NCBI GenBank assembly: GCA_903905665.1 | Contig: CAIVHJ010000276.1 | Span: 1 to 5,428 of the forward strand | DNA length: 5,428 bases | Source: an uncultured Phycisphaerales bacterium | GTDB taxonomy: Bacteria > Planctomycetota > Phycisphaerae > UBA1845 > CAIVHJ01 | Direction: 5' to 3' | In this document: in pieces, positions 4,747-5,428 of the stretch | Layout: every line of letters starts with the position of its first letter | How positions within the stretch are numbered: the stretch's first letter is position 1 | Position numbers and translations under genes: made by a program | The notes under the pieces: generated by a model | The model's database searches: none | What the model was told of the DNA's origin: nothing | Seen by the model: the letters and a program-made list of their open reading frames with translations, nothing else

Positions 4747-5428
4747 ATGCGCGAGGAATTTGGTTTGGGAAGTCAACTGCCGGTTTTGGTCGAACGGATC
4801 GTGGAGAGTTACCGGTCCGACGAGCGAACACACCACATCGACAAACGATATCTGCCTTCGCGGCAGAACATCGTCGCGGCGGTCGAGTTGTTGCTGGAAC
4901 TGATGTATCCGGGATATCTTGGCCGGCAGGACCTGAATTTTCACAATATGTCGTATCACGTGGGAGAATTGCTGCCGCGAGTCGGCCAGCTGCTGAACCG
5001 TGAAATTTACCACGCCCTATGCCATCAGCAGATGAAATCCGGTCAGGCGGAGGTCGTGGGTGAGCCATGCCGGACGAGCGCACGGGAGATGGTGCAGCGA
5101 TTCTTTGAGAAGATTCCCGAAATTCGGGAGCAATTGGCGGGGGACGTTCAGGCGGCTTACGACGGGGATCCTGCGGCAGTGGATGTGATGGAAATCATTT
5201 TGTGCTATCCGGGGGTGTTGGCGGTGACGGTGTATCGGATCGCGCACGAGTTTTACGTGATGGAGGTTCCGTGGGTTCCGCGAATCATGACGGAATGGGC
5301 CCACAATCAGACGGGAATCGACATTCATCCGGGCGCCAAAATCGGCAAGAACTTTTTCATCGACCATGGAACCGGCGTGGTGATCGGAGAGACCTGCATC
5401 ATCGGCAACCGGGTCCGGATCTACCAGG
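4747..5428 (+). CDS. cysE: Serine O-acetyltransferase (CysE/EpsC type), 3' end outside the window
   Basis: The frame from the ATG at 4747 stays open to the last base, giving 227 residues plus one base. Serine acetyltransferase transfers acetyl from acetyl-CoA to L-serine, forming O-acetylserine for cysteine synthesis in the cytoplasm. Residues 1-130 form an extended helical N-terminal region, longer than in E. coli CysE and typical of the longer bacterial form that some databases name EpsC. The core follows: AAYDGDPAAVDVMEIILCYPGVLAVTVYRIAHEFY (136-170), then the left-handed beta-helix with TGIDIHPGAKIG (189-200) and IDHGTGVVIGETCIIGNRVRIYQ (205-227). H194 in DIHP matches the catalytic histidine of CysE, and DHGTGVVIGE is the family hallmark. 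The remaining hexapeptide coils (the usual VTLGG-type segment) and the C-terminus lie beyond the window. The gene is divergent from the dehydratase gene. A role in an exopolysaccharide locus is possible, since EpsC-type enzymes are named for such loci, but cysteine synthesis is the default reading. Confidence 0.92.
   Translation, partial: MREEFGLGSQLPVLVERIVESYRSDERTHHIDKRYLPSRQNIVAAVELLLELMYPGYLGRQDLNFHNMSYHVGELLPRVGQLLNREIYHALCHQQMKSGQAEVVGEPCRTSAREMVQRFFEKIPEIREQLAGDVQAAYDGDPAAVDVMEIILCYPGVLAVTVYRIAHEFYVMEVPWVPRIMTEWAHNQTGIDIHPGAKIGKNFFIDHGTGVVIGETCIIGNRVRIYQ

Noticed and set aside
4596..5003. 135-codon plus-strand frame covering the GTAG repeat pair and the start of the acetyltransferase
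   Set aside because: It overlaps the acetyltransferase in another frame, begins in the palindrome and shows no family motif.

Overview
The window looks like a piece of a planctomycete-like bacterial chromosome. I infer the lineage from the style of the first protein's C-terminus (a 'WP-x-SLD ... DP-x-SGK ... LYSVGKDGVDNGG ... WPV' tail) and from the IS200-like/RAYT transposase type. No rRNA or other marker is present, so this assignment is moderate at best. There are four genes: three complete and one cut by the right edge.

Layout. Bases 1-229 are non-coding, with two TATAAT-like boxes and a good Shine-Dalgarno site. Bases 230-1552 (+) encode a 440-residue, probably exported protein of unknown function. 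Bases 1578-2309 hold a REP-type unit: a single-domain HUH/Y1 transposase of the RAYT type (1675-2262, +) with a palindromic GCACCCGG/CCGGGTGC element before it (1578-1643), after it (2283-2309) and, unusually, inside its reading frame (1916-1972). Bases 2497-4431 (-) encode a full-length membrane-anchored FlaA1/CapD/WbpM-type nucleotide-sugar 4,6-dehydratase/epimerase, convergent with the transposase. Bases 4432-4746 form a divergent intergenic region carrying a second, unrelated palindrome pair (4599-4668) in which each hairpin is preceded by 5'-GTAG, the signature of canonical REP sequences. Bases 4747-5428 (+) encode the first 227 residues of a serine O-acetyltransferase, which runs off the window.

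How the parts relate. The dehydratase (surface polysaccharide precursors) and the serine acetyltransferase (cysteine synthesis, or an acetyltransferase in an exopolysaccharide locus) are divergent neighbours and may border a polysaccharide or metabolic locus, but nothing here proves a functional link. The most notable feature is the transposase with its own palindrome family. The internal copy adds 18 in-frame codons just upstream of the catalytic HVH motif without a stop or frameshift. It therefore looks like a REP-type element that inserted into the gene of its own presumed mobilising enzyme and is translated as part of it.
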